DNA from: Bacillota bacterium
GTDB lineage: Bacteria > Bacillota > Clostridia > Acetivibrionales > DSM-1351
Assembly (NCBI GenBank): GCA_023415305.1
Contig: JAEZKZ010000122.1
Span: 1-64,000 of the forward strand
Direction: 5' to 3'
DNA: 64,000 nucleotides
Position numbers and translations under genes: made by a program. Positions 8,899-18,155 of the stretch are shown here, piece by piece; the stretch's first letter is position 1, and every line of letters starts with the position of its first letter. The notes under the pieces are model-generated. The model saw only the letters and a program-made list of their open reading frames with translations, made no database searches and was not told where the DNA came from.

Positions 8899-10557
8899 CT
8901 ATTTAGTTTCACCAAGCTTAACCTGAACTGTTTTGGTCTTTCCCTCCCTGTAAACTTCTATTGAAACAGTATCTCCGGCTTTATGCTTGTTTTTCTCATC
9001 CTCTAAATCAGCATATGATTTGACAGCCTTGCCGTCGAACTTGGTTATAACATCACCTGCCTGAATACCTGCTTTTTCAGCAGCACCGAGTATTTCAACA
9101 CTTGCTACGTATACTCCCATTGGCATATTGTTTTCTTTAGCTATTTCCTCAGTATATCTCTGGTCAACAGAAATTCCGAGATAAGGCTTTGATATATAAG
9201 TGTTTTTTATTAGTTCATCTGCAATTTTCTTTGCATCATTAACGGGAATTGCAAAACCTAATCCTTCAAAACCTGTTGCAACCATTTTTACTGTGTTCAC
9301 GCCGATAAGCTGACCTTTAAGGTTGACTAACGCTCCGCCGCTGTTGCCAGGATTGATTGCGGCATCTGTTTGAACAAGTTTAATTTTTCTGCCGGCGTCA
9401 AGCTGAACTGTTCTGTTTAAGCCACTGATTACACCCTGAGTTACAGAACCCATATACTCAAGTCCACCGGGATTCCCTATAGCAATTGCAGGTTCTCCAA
9501 TTTTTAGGTTGTTAGAATCTCCAAATTCAATAGCATTTAAATTTTGCTCATTTATTTTTAGAACCGCAAGGTCTGTTTTAGAATCATACCCCTTAACTTC
9601 GGCCACATACGGTTTATCTATCTTATTGGGAAGATATACTTCTATCTTTGCTCCAGCCTGAACTTTTCTGGTCTTATCATTCACTGCTCGTTCTATTACG
9701 TGATGATTAGTCAGAATATATCCGTCAGTACTGATAATTATACCTGAGCCCTCTCCACCATCTTGTTGAACCCCAAACAAATCATTTGTATTCTGATAAG
9801 TTGTTCTGATACCAACAACAGATGGTCCAACCTTTTCAGCTACACTTGTAACAGCAGATTCAGCGGTTTGTACTATTTCCACTCTTTTAAGTTCACCGAC
9901 TTGAGACTGTGAATTTCCGGAACCGCTTTGTCCATTAACTCCGAAAAATCTTTTTAGTTCAGGCTGTACTAACGGTGCTACCCCAAGGAGCATAACCGTC
10001 AGTATTGCTCCACCTATAATTGAGCTGATAACAGAAACAAGAATATATTTCCACGCATCAGATTTTTTCTGGTTTTTTTTGTAGCTTTCCCTGTAATAAT
10101 TATTAGCAGGCTGTGCATTATAATTCTGAGGCTGTGCACTATAATTCTGAGGCTGTGCATTATAATTCTGAGGATTTGCATTAGTACCCTGGAAGTTATT
10201 CATCTGCCACACTCTCTGAGTTTCATCGAATCTGTTTTGATTCTCATAAGGAGAGGCCACAAAATTCAGGTTCTGCTTGGCTTGTGACTGATCAGTATTG
10301 GAATTATCCATTTGGGGAGAACTGGTAGTCTGCGCAGTGTTGTCTACCTGTTCTGAATAAACTGTAGGGTTGGTATCAATCTTATCTTCAGTTGATACAT
10401 TTTCAGTTGAATTTTCTTCATCATTTTTTGAATCCTCAGTTATATTTTCAGGCTGTATTTTCCTTTCATTACTTTCCATACTGTTCTGCTGATTGTTAAG
10501 GTCATTTTTTGTATCATCGTTGGTTATATCATCTTGTCCGATTCTGTCATCATTCAT
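8899..10557 (-). CDS. HtrA/DegP-type membrane serine protease with PDZ domain
   Basis: The 552-residue protein has a long polar cytoplasmic N-terminus (1-168), rich in Asn, Gln, Asp and Ser and containing tandem AQPQNY units at 134-150. One membrane helix follows (170-198), then an S1C trypsin-like domain with triad His286 (LTNHHVI), Asp329 (KTDLAVL) and Ser406 (GNSGG), then one PDZ domain (about 455-545). The active domain is placed outside the membrane, where the family degrades misfolded envelope proteins. It lies downstream of a two-component pair, a common arrangement for envelope-stress control. Confidence 0.94.
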   Translation of the reverse strand: MNDDRIGQDDITNDDTKNDLNNQQNSMESNERKIQPENITEDSKNDEENSTENVSTEDKIDTNPTVYSEQVDNTAQTTSSPQMDNSNTDQSQAKQNLNFVASPYENQNRFDETQRVWQMNNFQGTNANPQNYNAQPQNYSAQPQNYNAQPANNYYRESYKKNQKKSDAWKYILVSVISSIIGGAILTVMLLGVAPLVQPELKRFFGVNGQSGSGNSQSQVGELKRVEIVQTAESAVTSVAEKVGPSVVGIRTTYQNTNDLFGVQQDGGEGSGIIISTDGYILTNHHVIERAVNDKTRKVQAGAKIEVYLPNKIDKPYVAEVKGYDSKTDLAVLKINEQNLNAIEFGDSNNLKIGEPAIAIGNPGGLEYMGSVTQGVISGLNRTVQLDAGRKIKLVQTDAAINPGNSGGALVNLKGQLIGVNTVKMVATGFEGLGFAIPVNDAKKIADELIKNTYISKPYLGISVDQRYTEEIAKENNMPMGVYVASVEILGAAEKAGIQAGDVITKFDGKAVKSYADLEDEKNKHKAGDTVSIEVYREGKTKTVQVKLGETK

Positions 10558-10630
10558 TAAAAAGTCCCCTTTCTCATATATATATACTCATATTCTAATA
10601 ATGTAATTTTAAGTAACTATGAACAAAGTG

Positions 10631-12169
10631 TTAATCTTCTATATTATTTTTGAAAAAATCCATGGTGAACGTAAATTTAGTACCAGCACCTATATCACTT
10701 TCAACCCATATTTCCTGTTTATGTTCATTTATTATATTTTTAACTATTGCCAGTCCAAGGCCGGTCCCGGTTTTATCCTTTCCCCTGGATTTGTCGGATT
10801 TATAAAATCTATCCCAAACTCTTTTTTGTTCATTCTGATCTATGCCGATTCCATTATCCTGAACTGAAATGAAAACCTTATCCTTATTCTTTACAGTTTC
10901 AAAAATAATTCTCCCGTTTTCATTAGAAAATTTAACCGCATTATGCAAAAGATTTATTATTACTCTCTCTACAGAGTCTCTGTCTCCTAATACAAACAGG
11001 TTCTCCGAGTCAAAATTAGCTTCTATTTCTAAATTTTTTGAGGTTATTAATGTTTCGTTCTTTATTACACACAATCTTATCAGTTCGTTAATATCAAAGG
11101 GTCTAATGTTGAGTTTCAGTTCACCTGCTTCCATTTTAGCCAGATCCAGCAGGTCGTTTACAAGTCTGTTTAACCTATTAATTTCATCTCTTACAATTAT
11201 CAGGTAATTTTCATGGTTCTCCTCAGGAATAGTGCCGTCGAGAATTCCTTCAATAAATCCCCTGATTGACGTCATTGGAGTTCTTAGTTCGTGGGAAACA
11301 TTTGCAATAAAGGCACGGCGCATTTCCTCCAACTTTTGCAGATCGTCTACCATTTGATTGAAGCTTTGAGCAAGCTGACCAATCTCGTCTTCATTCTTTA
11401 CAGAAAGTCTGTTTCTGAATTCTCCCGCTGCAATTATTTTTGCTGCATTATTTATTTGCTTCAGAGGTTTAGTAAATCTTAGTGAAAATACGTAAACCAA
11501 AACAACCGCAAGAAAAACAGCAACACCGCCCGACCATACAAAAAGTTGAAATACAGAAGTTCTTAGCTTCTGGATTTCAGGCATTGGTGTGTGAAGATAT
11601 ATGGCTGCCAAGGTTTGCTGTTTACCGTTACTGGTCACTACTTGAAACGGGACTTGAATTGTCAGCCAAGAGTTACCCAGTTCTTTATACTCAGATGAAC
11701 TGAATAAACCAAAAAAATCACCCATTCTATGAATGGTAGTGCCGCCATTGTTCATTGACTCCTGATACATTTTAGGATCAGGCAGCTGTGGATAGTTGTA
11801 TTCATTTTTGTATTTATCCAGGGCATCTCTTGCCCAATCCGGCTTGCAGAATGCAACCTGCCCTTTTTCATCTACTATCCATATTATTGATTGACTGTAT
11901 TCGCTGGTCTGGGCTAAAGAGTTTTTAAAGTATTCCTGAGCTATCAATGAATCCAGGTTTTTTAAATAAAAAACAAAATTGTTTTTTATATCATCAGCGG
12001 CCTGTTCAAGTGTAATAACCTTTTCATTTGTCGAATAACTATTTAAAAAGTAATATAGAAAACCTCCGGTTACTATATAACTTAATACAAGCAATGCAAT
12101 AAAAATAGTTACAAGCTTCTTGAAGATAGTCTTTTTTACTTTAATTTTTTTAAAAAATAATTTTGGCAT
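10631..12169 (-). CDS. Membrane sensor histidine kinase (HAMP-HisKA-HATPase)
   Basis: The 512-residue protein has membrane helices at about 18-42 and 207-230 flanking an extracellular sensor region (43-205) of PhoR/ResE-like layout. A HAMP linker (230-283) follows, then HisKA with phospho-acceptor His293 (VSHELRTP). The ATPase domain shows DNGIGID and GTGLGLAIVKNI. It starts four bases after the response-regulator stop, with its ribosome-binding site (GAGGTG) inside the end of that gene, so the two form one unit. The signal is unknown. Confidence 0.94.
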   Translation of the reverse strand: MPKLFFKKIKVKKTIFKKLVTIFIALLVLSYIVTGGFLYYFLNSYSTNEKVITLEQAADDIKNNFVFYLKNLDSLIAQEYFKNSLAQTSEYSQSIIWIVDEKGQVAFCKPDWARDALDKYKNEYNYPQLPDPKMYQESMNNGGTTIHRMGDFFGLFSSSEYKELGNSWLTIQVPFQVVTSNGKQQTLAAIYLHTPMPEIQKLRTSVFQLFVWSGGVAVFLAVVLVYVFSLRFTKPLKQINNAAKIIAAGEFRNRLSVKNEDEIGQLAQSFNQMVDDLQKLEEMRRAFIANVSHELRTPMTSIRGFIEGILDGTIPEENHENYLIIVRDEINRLNRLVNDLLDLAKMEAGELKLNIRPFDINELIRLCVIKNETLITSKNLEIEANFDSENLFVLGDRDSVERVIINLLHNAVKFSNENGRIIFETVKNKDKVFISVQDNGIGIDQNEQKRVWDRFYKSDKSRGKDKTGTGLGLAIVKNIINEHKQEIWVESDIGAGTKFTFTMDFFKNNIED

Positions 12170-12172
12170 TTA

Positions 12173-12859
12173 CTATTTCACCTCAAACTTATAGCCGACG
12201 CCCCAAACTGTTTTTAGCTGCCATGGCTGTCCTTCAAGATCTATTTTTTCCCTGACTCTTTTCACATGAACATCTACAGTTCTGGAATCACCATAAAAGT
12301 CAAAACCCCAGACATGCTCCAGCAGCTGTTCTCTTGTAAACACCTTATTAGGATTTGAGGCTAAAAAGAAGAGAAGTTCCAATTCTTTTGGGGGTAATTC
12401 AATAAGATTACCCTTTAACCTTATAGTATAATTGCTTTTGTTTACTATTAAATTAGGAAAAACAACTTCCTGTGTATCAACATCCTTATGTTCGTATCTT
12501 CTTAATACTGCTTTAATTCGTGCAACAAGTTCCTTAGGTTCAAAGGGTTTTACCATGTAGTCATCAGCACCGAGCTCAAGCCCCAGTACCTTATCAAAGG
12601 TTTCACCTTTTGCAGTAAGCATTATTATCGGTATGGAGCTTACTTTTCTGATTTCCCTGCAAACCTGCCAGCCATCAATCCCCGGAAGCATAATATCCAA
12701 GACTACCAGGCTGGGTGTCTGCATTTTAAAAGCCTCAACTGCATGTATTCCGTTATATGCATATAAAACTTCAAAGCCTTCTTTTTGAAGATATAGCCCG
12801 ATTAATTCACATATATTTCTATCGTCATCAACTATTAAGACCTTACTTTTAATATTCAT
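12173..12859 (-). CDS. OmpR/PhoB-family response regulator
   Basis: The 228-residue transcription regulator has a receiver domain (about 5-118) with acidic pocket DDD (11-13), phospho-acceptor Asp55 (VVLDIMLPG) and conserved lysine in MLTAKG. A winged-helix DNA-binding domain (about 130-227) ends with RTVDVHVKRVREK. It is the partner of the kinase immediately downstream. PhoP/ResD/WalR-type homologues have the same architecture and the sequence alone does not separate them. Confidence 0.94.
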   Translation of the reverse strand: MNIKSKVLIVDDDRNICELIGLYLQKEGFEVLYAYNGIHAVEAFKMQTPSLVVLDIMLPGIDGWQVCREIRKVSSIPIIMLTAKGETFDKVLGLELGADDYMVKPFEPKELVARIKAVLRRYEHKDVDTQEVVFPNLIVNKSNYTIRLKGNLIELPPKELELLFFLASNPNKVFTREQLLEHVWGFDFYGDSRTVDVHVKRVREKIDLEGQPWQLKTVWGVGYKFEVK

Positions 12860-12981
12860 AAATACTCCTTAATTTAACATTAATAAGTGTTTAATTTTAT
12901 TATAACAATAGTGTTCTAAAAAGAAATATAAAAATAAAATTGTTCTTAAAAAATTAATAAATCTTGCTTTTTCTAGGCAAT

Positions 12982-13038
12982 AAAAAACTTCTCCCAGTAA
13001 TGTAAACTTTTTGCTTACTCATTAAGAGGAGAAGTTTT
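12982..13038 (-). terminator. Terminator of spo0A
   Basis: AAAACTTCTCC pairs with GGAGAAGTTTT, with an additional inner AGTAA/TTACT pairing. Reading on the minus strand it ends in a TTTTTT run. It lies 24 bp past the spo0A stop. Confidence 0.85.
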
Positions 13039-13061
13039 GTATCAATATTTCCAATTCGCCA

Positions 13062-13904
13062 TTAACCTACTTTTAATTCCAATCTCAATTTATCGGCTAT
13101 CATAGCAATGAATTCCGAATTTGTGGGCTTTCCTTTACCGATGTTAACGGTATATCCGAATAAAGCATCTATTGCCTCAACCTGACCTCTGCTCCAGGCA
13201 ACTTCGATAGCGTGTCGAATAGCTCTTTCAACTCTGCTTGGAGTTGTATTATATTCTTTTGCTATGCTGGGATAAAGAAGCTTAGTAATGGAATTAATTA
13301 CATCAAGATCTTTAACTACCATCATAATAGCATCTCTAAGGTATTGATAACCCTTTATATGCGCAGGAACTCCGATCTCATGCATAATGTTTGTTACTTC
13401 AACCTCAAGATTTCTAGAGTTATTAGCTATATGTACAGACTTCTTTTCAGTAAATGTATCGTTCCTGTGAACAGATATAGAAGAAGCTAAAGAAGTTGTA
13501 ACTGACGGAACATAAGCACTATCTTTTAGCTGCCGTATTCTGTTAACCAGTACATCCATATCAAAGGGCTTAACAATATAGTATTCCGCTCCCAACGCAA
13601 GAGCTCGCTGTGTTATTTTGTCCTGACCCACAGCAGATAAAACAATGAACAAAGGTTTCTTTTCCATGTTTGAAGAAGCAATTTTTTCTAATACCCCCAG
13701 GCCATCAAGATGCGGCATAATTATGTCTAGTATTGCGATATCCGGAGTATTTTGAAGTATTAAATCGACGGCTTCAAAACCGTCTCTTGCCAGACCGACA
13801 ATTTCAATATCATTCTGGTTTGATAAATATTCACATAAAATATCTCCAAACTCCCTATTATCGTCTGCAATAAGAACATTAATTTTTTTACTACTCAAAA
13901 CCAT
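13062..13904 (-). CDS. spo0A: Sporulation master regulator Spo0A
   Basis: Spo0A is the phosphorelay response regulator that commits cells to sporulation. Counting from the ATG at 13904 (280 residues), the receiver domain has Asp14-Asp15 and phospho-acceptor Asp60 (AILDIIMP). The C-terminal domain contains the nearly invariant SRVERAIRHAIEVAW recognition helix. The reading frame stays open 21 codons further upstream, but those codons are unlike Spo0A. A GGGGGG tract is only two bases from the ATG at 13904 but eight from an in-frame TTG at 13898, so TTG may be the real start. Its own promoter and terminator are visible. Confidence 0.97.
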   Translation of the reverse strand: MVLSSKKINVLIADDNREFGDILCEYLSNQNDIEIVGLARDGFEAVDLILQNTPDIAILDIIMPHLDGLGVLEKIASSNMEKKPLFIVLSAVGQDKITQRALALGAEYYIVKPFDMDVLVNRIRQLKDSAYVPSVTTSLASSISVHRNDTFTEKKSVHIANNSRNLEVEVTNIMHEIGVPAHIKGYQYLRDAIMMVVKDLDVINSITKLLYPSIAKEYNTTPSRVERAIRHAIEVAWSRGQVEAIDALFGYTVNIGKGKPTNSEFIAMIADKLRLELKVG

Positions 13905-13946
13905 AACCCCCCAAGAATTTATTTTTCCAAAATATGTCATGCATCT

Positions 13947-13975
13947 ATTATATTTTGAACTCGACATAATTTCAA
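13947..13975 (-). promoter_or_regulatory. Putative spo0A promoter with Spo0A-box-like spacer
   Basis: On the minus strand TTGAAA (13970-13975) and TATAAT (13947-13952) are separated by exactly 17 bases. The spacer contains TGTCGAG (13960-13966), one mismatch from the Spo0A box TGTCGAA, which suggests autoregulation. The rest of the 13905-14221 gap holds only the spoIVB hairpin. Confidence 0.65.
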
Positions 13976-14166
13976 GTTTTTTACACTAATTGCCGAAGTA
14001 CAAAACAAAAGCCAAAAACAAAATTCACTCTCTACGCCTTAATACTACCATATTTCTCTGTTTTATAAAATAATAATAGAAATTTAAAATCTAAATTTTA
14101 TTACCCAATAATTTATAAAATTATGCATTTTTTACATCATACCATATATATCAGCATTTGTTTTAT

Positions 14167-14211
14167 TTAAACTGAATCTACTAATTTATTTTTTTAGCAG
14201 ATTCAGTTTAA
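14167..14211 (-). terminator. Hairpin after spoIVB
   Basis: A perfect 13-bp inverted repeat (TTAAACTGAATCT / AGATTCAGTTTAA) with a 19-base loop starts 11 bp past the spoIVB stop. The T-run after it is poor. Confidence 0.65.
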
Positions 14212-14221
14212 TTATTGGTTT

Positions 14222-15547
14222 TTATCCTGCTTTTGCCATATCATTTTTTGGAGTAGTTTTTTCGTTAACATTTTTAAGCATCCATTCAATGAATATTCCG
14301 TAACCTCTGGTAGGATCATTAACAAGAACATGAGTAACCGCACCTATCAATTTTCCGTTTTGTATTATTGGACTGCCCGACATACCTTGTACTATTCCAC
14401 CGGTAGAATTCAGCAGTCTTTTATCTGTAACCTTTATTACCATTCCCTTAGGCCCGCTAAAGGATTGTCTTGCAACTTTTTCAATATATATATTAAACTC
14501 CTCAATTTCATTTCCTTCAATATTGGATAAGATAGTAGCCGGCCCCACCTTCACCTGTCCTCTTATTCCTATGGGATATAATCTTTGCCTGAATACTCTG
14601 TAACCATCATGAACCTTGCCATAAATACCACATTCATCATTTTTGTAGATATGACCCATTGGTGGTTTATTCTCCAAAAAAATACCCTTTAACTCCCCCG
14701 GGGTACCCTGTTCACCCTTCTTTACTGCAATAATATTTGATTCTAAAACCTCTCCACTGTTAACTGGCATCAATAATCCGGTATCTATGTCAGTAATGCC
14801 ATGCCCTAAAGCACCAAAGCTACCGGTATCGGGATCATAGAATGTCAAAGTACCTATCCCTGCCGTGCTATCTCTTACCCATAAACCAATATGATATTTT
14901 TTGTCATTGACTCCTACAATCGGATAAATTTCAGTTTTGTATAAATTACTGTTACGCTTATATTTAACCTCCAACTTTCCGCCTTTGCTTTCGTCTATTA
15001 GTTTTATCATATCTTTTATATCGGCAGGTTTCTTATTATTAATTTCATAAATTATATCTCCGGCTTTTATACCTCCATCTTTTGCCGGAGCTTTTCTTAT
15101 ACCGTTCGCTGTATCAACATCACTGACCCCGATAACCAAAATCCCATCCATTCTTATTTTAACTCCTACCGTATTACCGCATGCTGCTAACTTTTTACTT
15201 GGAATAATATCCACCTGCATTGTTTTTAGAGGGATGACACCAAAGGCTTTAAAATTGAGTTTAACGGTACCCTTCTTTTCTGTCTTGAAAGCCAGAGGCG
15301 AAATCAGCTCTAAATAATTTCCGCTAGCCTTTATACTGTTGTTATTAAGTTTTAAAACTTCATTATTATCAGCTTTAATATTTACAAAGTAAAGGCTTTT
15401 AAAATTGTAAATATATTCTTCTCCTTCCAGTAGTATCAATCTTTCAGGTATTACAGAAAATGCCTGCAAGTAACTAAGTGTAATAACACAGAAGCAGACA
15501 AATAATAATACAAACAGCTTTTTTTTATTGGATTTTAAATAGTGCAT
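14222..15547 (-). CDS. spoIVB: SpoIVB serine peptidase (S55)
   Basis: The 441-residue protein is made in the forespore and secreted across the inner forespore membrane. It triggers SpoIVFB-dependent pro-sigma-K processing. An N-terminal membrane/signal segment (about 8-30) is followed by a PDZ domain (about 120-205, containing GGIKAGDIIYEINN) and the S55 peptidase domain. That domain has GALGHGITD (catalytic histidine) and GMSGSPI (catalytic serine). It lies directly before spo0A, the conserved order in Bacilli and Clostridia. Confidence 0.96.
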   Translation of the reverse strand: MHYLKSNKKKLFVLLFVCFCVITLSYLQAFSVIPERLILLEGEEYIYNFKSLYFVNIKADNNEVLKLNNNSIKASGNYLELISPLAFKTEKKGTVKLNFKAFGVIPLKTMQVDIIPSKKLAACGNTVGVKIRMDGILVIGVSDVDTANGIRKAPAKDGGIKAGDIIYEINNKKPADIKDMIKLIDESKGGKLEVKYKRNSNLYKTEIYPIVGVNDKKYHIGLWVRDSTAGIGTLTFYDPDTGSFGALGHGITDIDTGLLMPVNSGEVLESNIIAVKKGEQGTPGELKGIFLENKPPMGHIYKNDECGIYGKVHDGYRVFRQRLYPIGIRGQVKVGPATILSNIEGNEIEEFNIYIEKVARQSFSGPKGMVIKVTDKRLLNSTGGIVQGMSGSPIIQNGKLIGAVTHVLVNDPTRGYGIFIEWMLKNVNEKTTPKNDMAKAG

Positions 15548-15625
15548 TTTATCACGCTCCCGTTAAATAAAATACCATTTTCTGGCTGCTTGCGTTTATC
15601 ACCATATTATTCCAATGAGAACAAA

Positions 15626-15651
15626 GTCACGCAATTTAAAATGAGCGTGAC
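15626..15651. other. Interrupted palindrome upstream of spoIVB
   Basis: GTCACGC and GCGTGAC form perfect 7-bp arms around a 12-base AT-rich spacer, in the 372-bp gap between recN and spoIVB. It could be an operator or small hairpin. No promoter was recognised with confidence; otherwise the gap holds only the recN terminator. Confidence 0.4.
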
Positions 15652-15840
15652 CTTGCAATCATAATCATAAGTTAACCTTTATGGATTTTTATTATTCAAG
15701 TAAAATAAAACATGGCAGGTAATTAAAACTCAAGAACGGGCTCTAAATAACCATTTTATATAACTGTATTTAAAAAGAAACAATTAGTAGATTTGACAGT
15801 CCATTTTACCATTTTACAGTAAATAAAAATATCAAAAATA

Positions 15841-15882
15841 AAAAAAATCAGTAAATTGACTTACAATTCACTGATTTTTTTT
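15841..15882 (-). terminator. Terminator of recN, end of the long operon
   Basis: AAAAAAATCAGT and ACTGATTTTTTT are fully complementary around a 17-base loop and continue into a T-rich tail on the minus strand. It lies about 40 bp past the recN stop. Confidence 0.85.
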
Positions 15883-15919
15883 ATTTTAAATTAGTCGGTT
15901 TCTAGTCTGCTTAAAAAAT

Positions 15920-17623
15920 TCAGATTTTCCTTTTAAAACATTCAGCAGCCTCTATGAGTTCCTCAGAATGTTTTAACGCTAAATGAGTAATATCAGTACC
16001 ACCGATTATTCTTGCAATCTCCTGTACTCTTCCTTTATGATCAAGAGATTTAACGGTAGTATAAGTGTTTTCTCCATCGGAGCTTTTCTCAATATACAGA
16101 TGATTATCTGCCATACAGGCAATTTGTGACAAATGTGTGACACAGAGCACCTGATGGGTTTTTGATATGTAAGATAGTTTCTCCCCGACTTTTTGTGCCG
16201 CCTTGCCACTGATTCCAGTATCAATTTCATCAAAAATCAGAGTAGGTATTTCATCAACATTGGCCAGGATAGTCTTTATTGCCAGCATAATTCTCGACAT
16301 TTCGCCACCTGAAGCAATTTTGCTAAGGGGCTTGAGTGGCTCCCCGGCATTACTGGAAATAAGAAATTCTGCAGTATTCAAACCATTTTTTGAAAAACTC
16401 CGGTCCACATTATTAAAAGTCAGATTAACCTTGAAGCTGGAATTTTTCATTTCAAGATTTTCAAGTTCGGCAGTTATATTTTTTTCCAGTATAAGAGCTG
16501 CCTTTTCCCTTTCCAGGTGAAGTTTTTCAGCACTCTCAATCAATTTCTTTGTTAACTCTGATAGTTGATTGTTAAGTTCTTCGATAAGACTTTCACTTTG
16601 AAGTAGTTCCTGGTGTTCAAAACGGGATTTATCCAAGAAGTCAAGAACCTCTTCGATTGTAGTACCATACTTTCTTTTTAACCGAGTAATTATATCCAGT
16701 CTTTCATCTATATTCATCAATTCATCAGGACTAAACTCGGCTGACTCCCGTTTACCACGCAATTCCTCACAGATATCTTCAAGCTGATAAATAACTGACT
16801 CAAGTCTTTCTGAGACCGAACTCAATTCAGGGTCATATTTAAGAACAGCCGTCAGTTCCTGTAACGCTTTGTTTAAATTATACAAGGCTGACTTTCCTGT
16901 GTTTGTACCCTCATTAAGCAGTTCGTATGCCTTTACAATGGAATTCATTATTTTTTCTGAGTTAGCCAGAATATGACGCTTTGCAGAAAGATTGTCATCT
17001 TCACCTTTTTTTAGCCGGGCATTCTCTATCTCTTCGATCTGAAAATTGAGCATATCCATTCTGCGGGCCATTTCACCCTTGTCACCGGCAAGTGATTGAA
17101 GTTTGCTTTTTATACTCTTATATTTAGAAAACAACTCCATATATTCTGAATTATACTTTTCAATTGTACTTCCGCCAAAAGCGTCAAGGAGGTCGATATG
17201 TGTTTCAGTTTTAAGAAGGGATTGGTTATCGTGCTGTCCATGAATATCCAGAAGAAGTTCTCCTATCTGCTTTAGCATTGAAACATTAACCAATCTTCCG
17301 TTTATCCTGCAGGTATTTTTTCCAGACAAGCTTATTTCCCTGGAAAGTATGATATTACCATCTTCGCTGTCAATCCCAGCCTCTTCCAGGATATTATCAA
17401 TCTGAGTATTTTCATAGTGAAATACTGCCTCAATTATAGCTTTTTCTCTGCCGGTTCTGATTAAGTCCTTTGATACTCTTTCACCAAGTACTGCATTTAT
17501 GGAGTCAATTAAAATAGATTTACCGGCACCGGTCTCACCGGTTAAAACATTAAGGCCTTGTGATATCTCAAGGTTTAGCCTGTCAATGAGCGCTATATTT
17601 TGAATATCAAGCTGTGTCAGCAT
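15920..17623 (-). CDS. recN: DNA repair protein RecN
   Basis: RecN is an SMC-like ATPase that acts at double-strand breaks. The 567-residue protein has Walker A GETGAGKSIL near its N-terminus (about 29-38), a central coiled coil (about 150-390), the ABC signature ASGGEMSR and Walker B LIFDEIDTGISG. Length and architecture are complete. It follows argR by 76 bp in the order common to Firmicutes. AGGAGG precedes the ATG. No LexA-type box was recognised upstream. Confidence 0.97.
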   Translation of the reverse strand: MLTQLDIQNIALIDRLNLEISQGLNVLTGETGAGKSILIDSINAVLGERVSKDLIRTGREKAIIEAVFHYENTQIDNILEEAGIDSEDGNIILSREISLSGKNTCRINGRLVNVSMLKQIGELLLDIHGQHDNQSLLKTETHIDLLDAFGGSTIEKYNSEYMELFSKYKSIKSKLQSLAGDKGEMARRMDMLNFQIEEIENARLKKGEDDNLSAKRHILANSEKIMNSIVKAYELLNEGTNTGKSALYNLNKALQELTAVLKYDPELSSVSERLESVIYQLEDICEELRGKRESAEFSPDELMNIDERLDIITRLKRKYGTTIEEVLDFLDKSRFEHQELLQSESLIEELNNQLSELTKKLIESAEKLHLEREKAALILEKNITAELENLEMKNSSFKVNLTFNNVDRSFSKNGLNTAEFLISSNAGEPLKPLSKIASGGEMSRIMLAIKTILANVDEIPTLIFDEIDTGISGKAAQKVGEKLSYISKTHQVLCVTHLSQIACMADNHLYIEKSSDGENTYTTVKSLDHKGRVQEIARIIGGTDITHLALKHSEELIEAAECFKRKI

Positions 17624-17699
17624 ATAAACCTCCTAAGACTTTAAGTAAAGCTAACCTCCATGAGGCGACACTAATGTTTATGTTTTCGTTCCTATTACT

Positions 17700-18152
17700 C
17701 TACTTTCCTATCATTTTACAAAACTTATTAACTATTTCTTCTGCGATTTTCTCGGCTCTACATACCATTATCAGGGTGTCATCGCCTGCAATAGTACCAA
17801 GTATCTCCTGCCATTTTAAAGAATCGATTGCAGAAGCAGCTGCTTGTGCCATTCCAGATAGAGTCTTAACAACTACAATATTATTTGCGTAGTCACTTGA
17901 CACGTAAGCTTCAGTTAATATTGTAATCAATCGGTTTGATACCTGGTTTTCTGACTGAGAAAAAGTTGCATATTTATATCTTCCATCTGGCGACATTACC
18001 TTTATCAATCTCAGGTCCTTTATATCTCTTGATACAGTTGCCTGGGTAACATCCATTCCCTGTTCCTTAAGCCTGTCTGCAAGCTCCTCCTGTGTTTCTA
18101 TTACATTATTTTCAATAATCTCTAAAATCTTAGCATGTCTGTTATATTTCAT
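17700..18152 (-). CDS. argR: Arginine repressor
   Basis: This 150-residue transcription factor has an N-terminal winged helix (about 1-70, containing TQATVSRDIKDLRL) and a C-terminal hexamerisation/arginine-binding domain (about 75-150) with the GTIAGDDTLIM motif. In the family it represses arginine biosynthesis with arginine as co-repressor. It lies three bases after nadK and is part of the same transcript. No arg genes are in the window. Confidence 0.96.
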   Translation of the reverse strand: MKYNRHAKILEIIENNVIETQEELADRLKEQGMDVTQATVSRDIKDLRLIKVMSPDGRYKYATFSQSENQVSNRLITILTEAYVSSDYANNIVVVKTLSGMAQAAASAIDSLKWQEILGTIAGDDTLIMVCRAEKIAEEIVNKFCKMIGK

Positions 18153-18155
18153 ACT

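Noticed and set aside
13905..13967. 21-codon N-terminal extension of Spo0A
   Set aside because: It lacks a ribosome-binding site, covers the predicted promoter and is unlike Spo0A.
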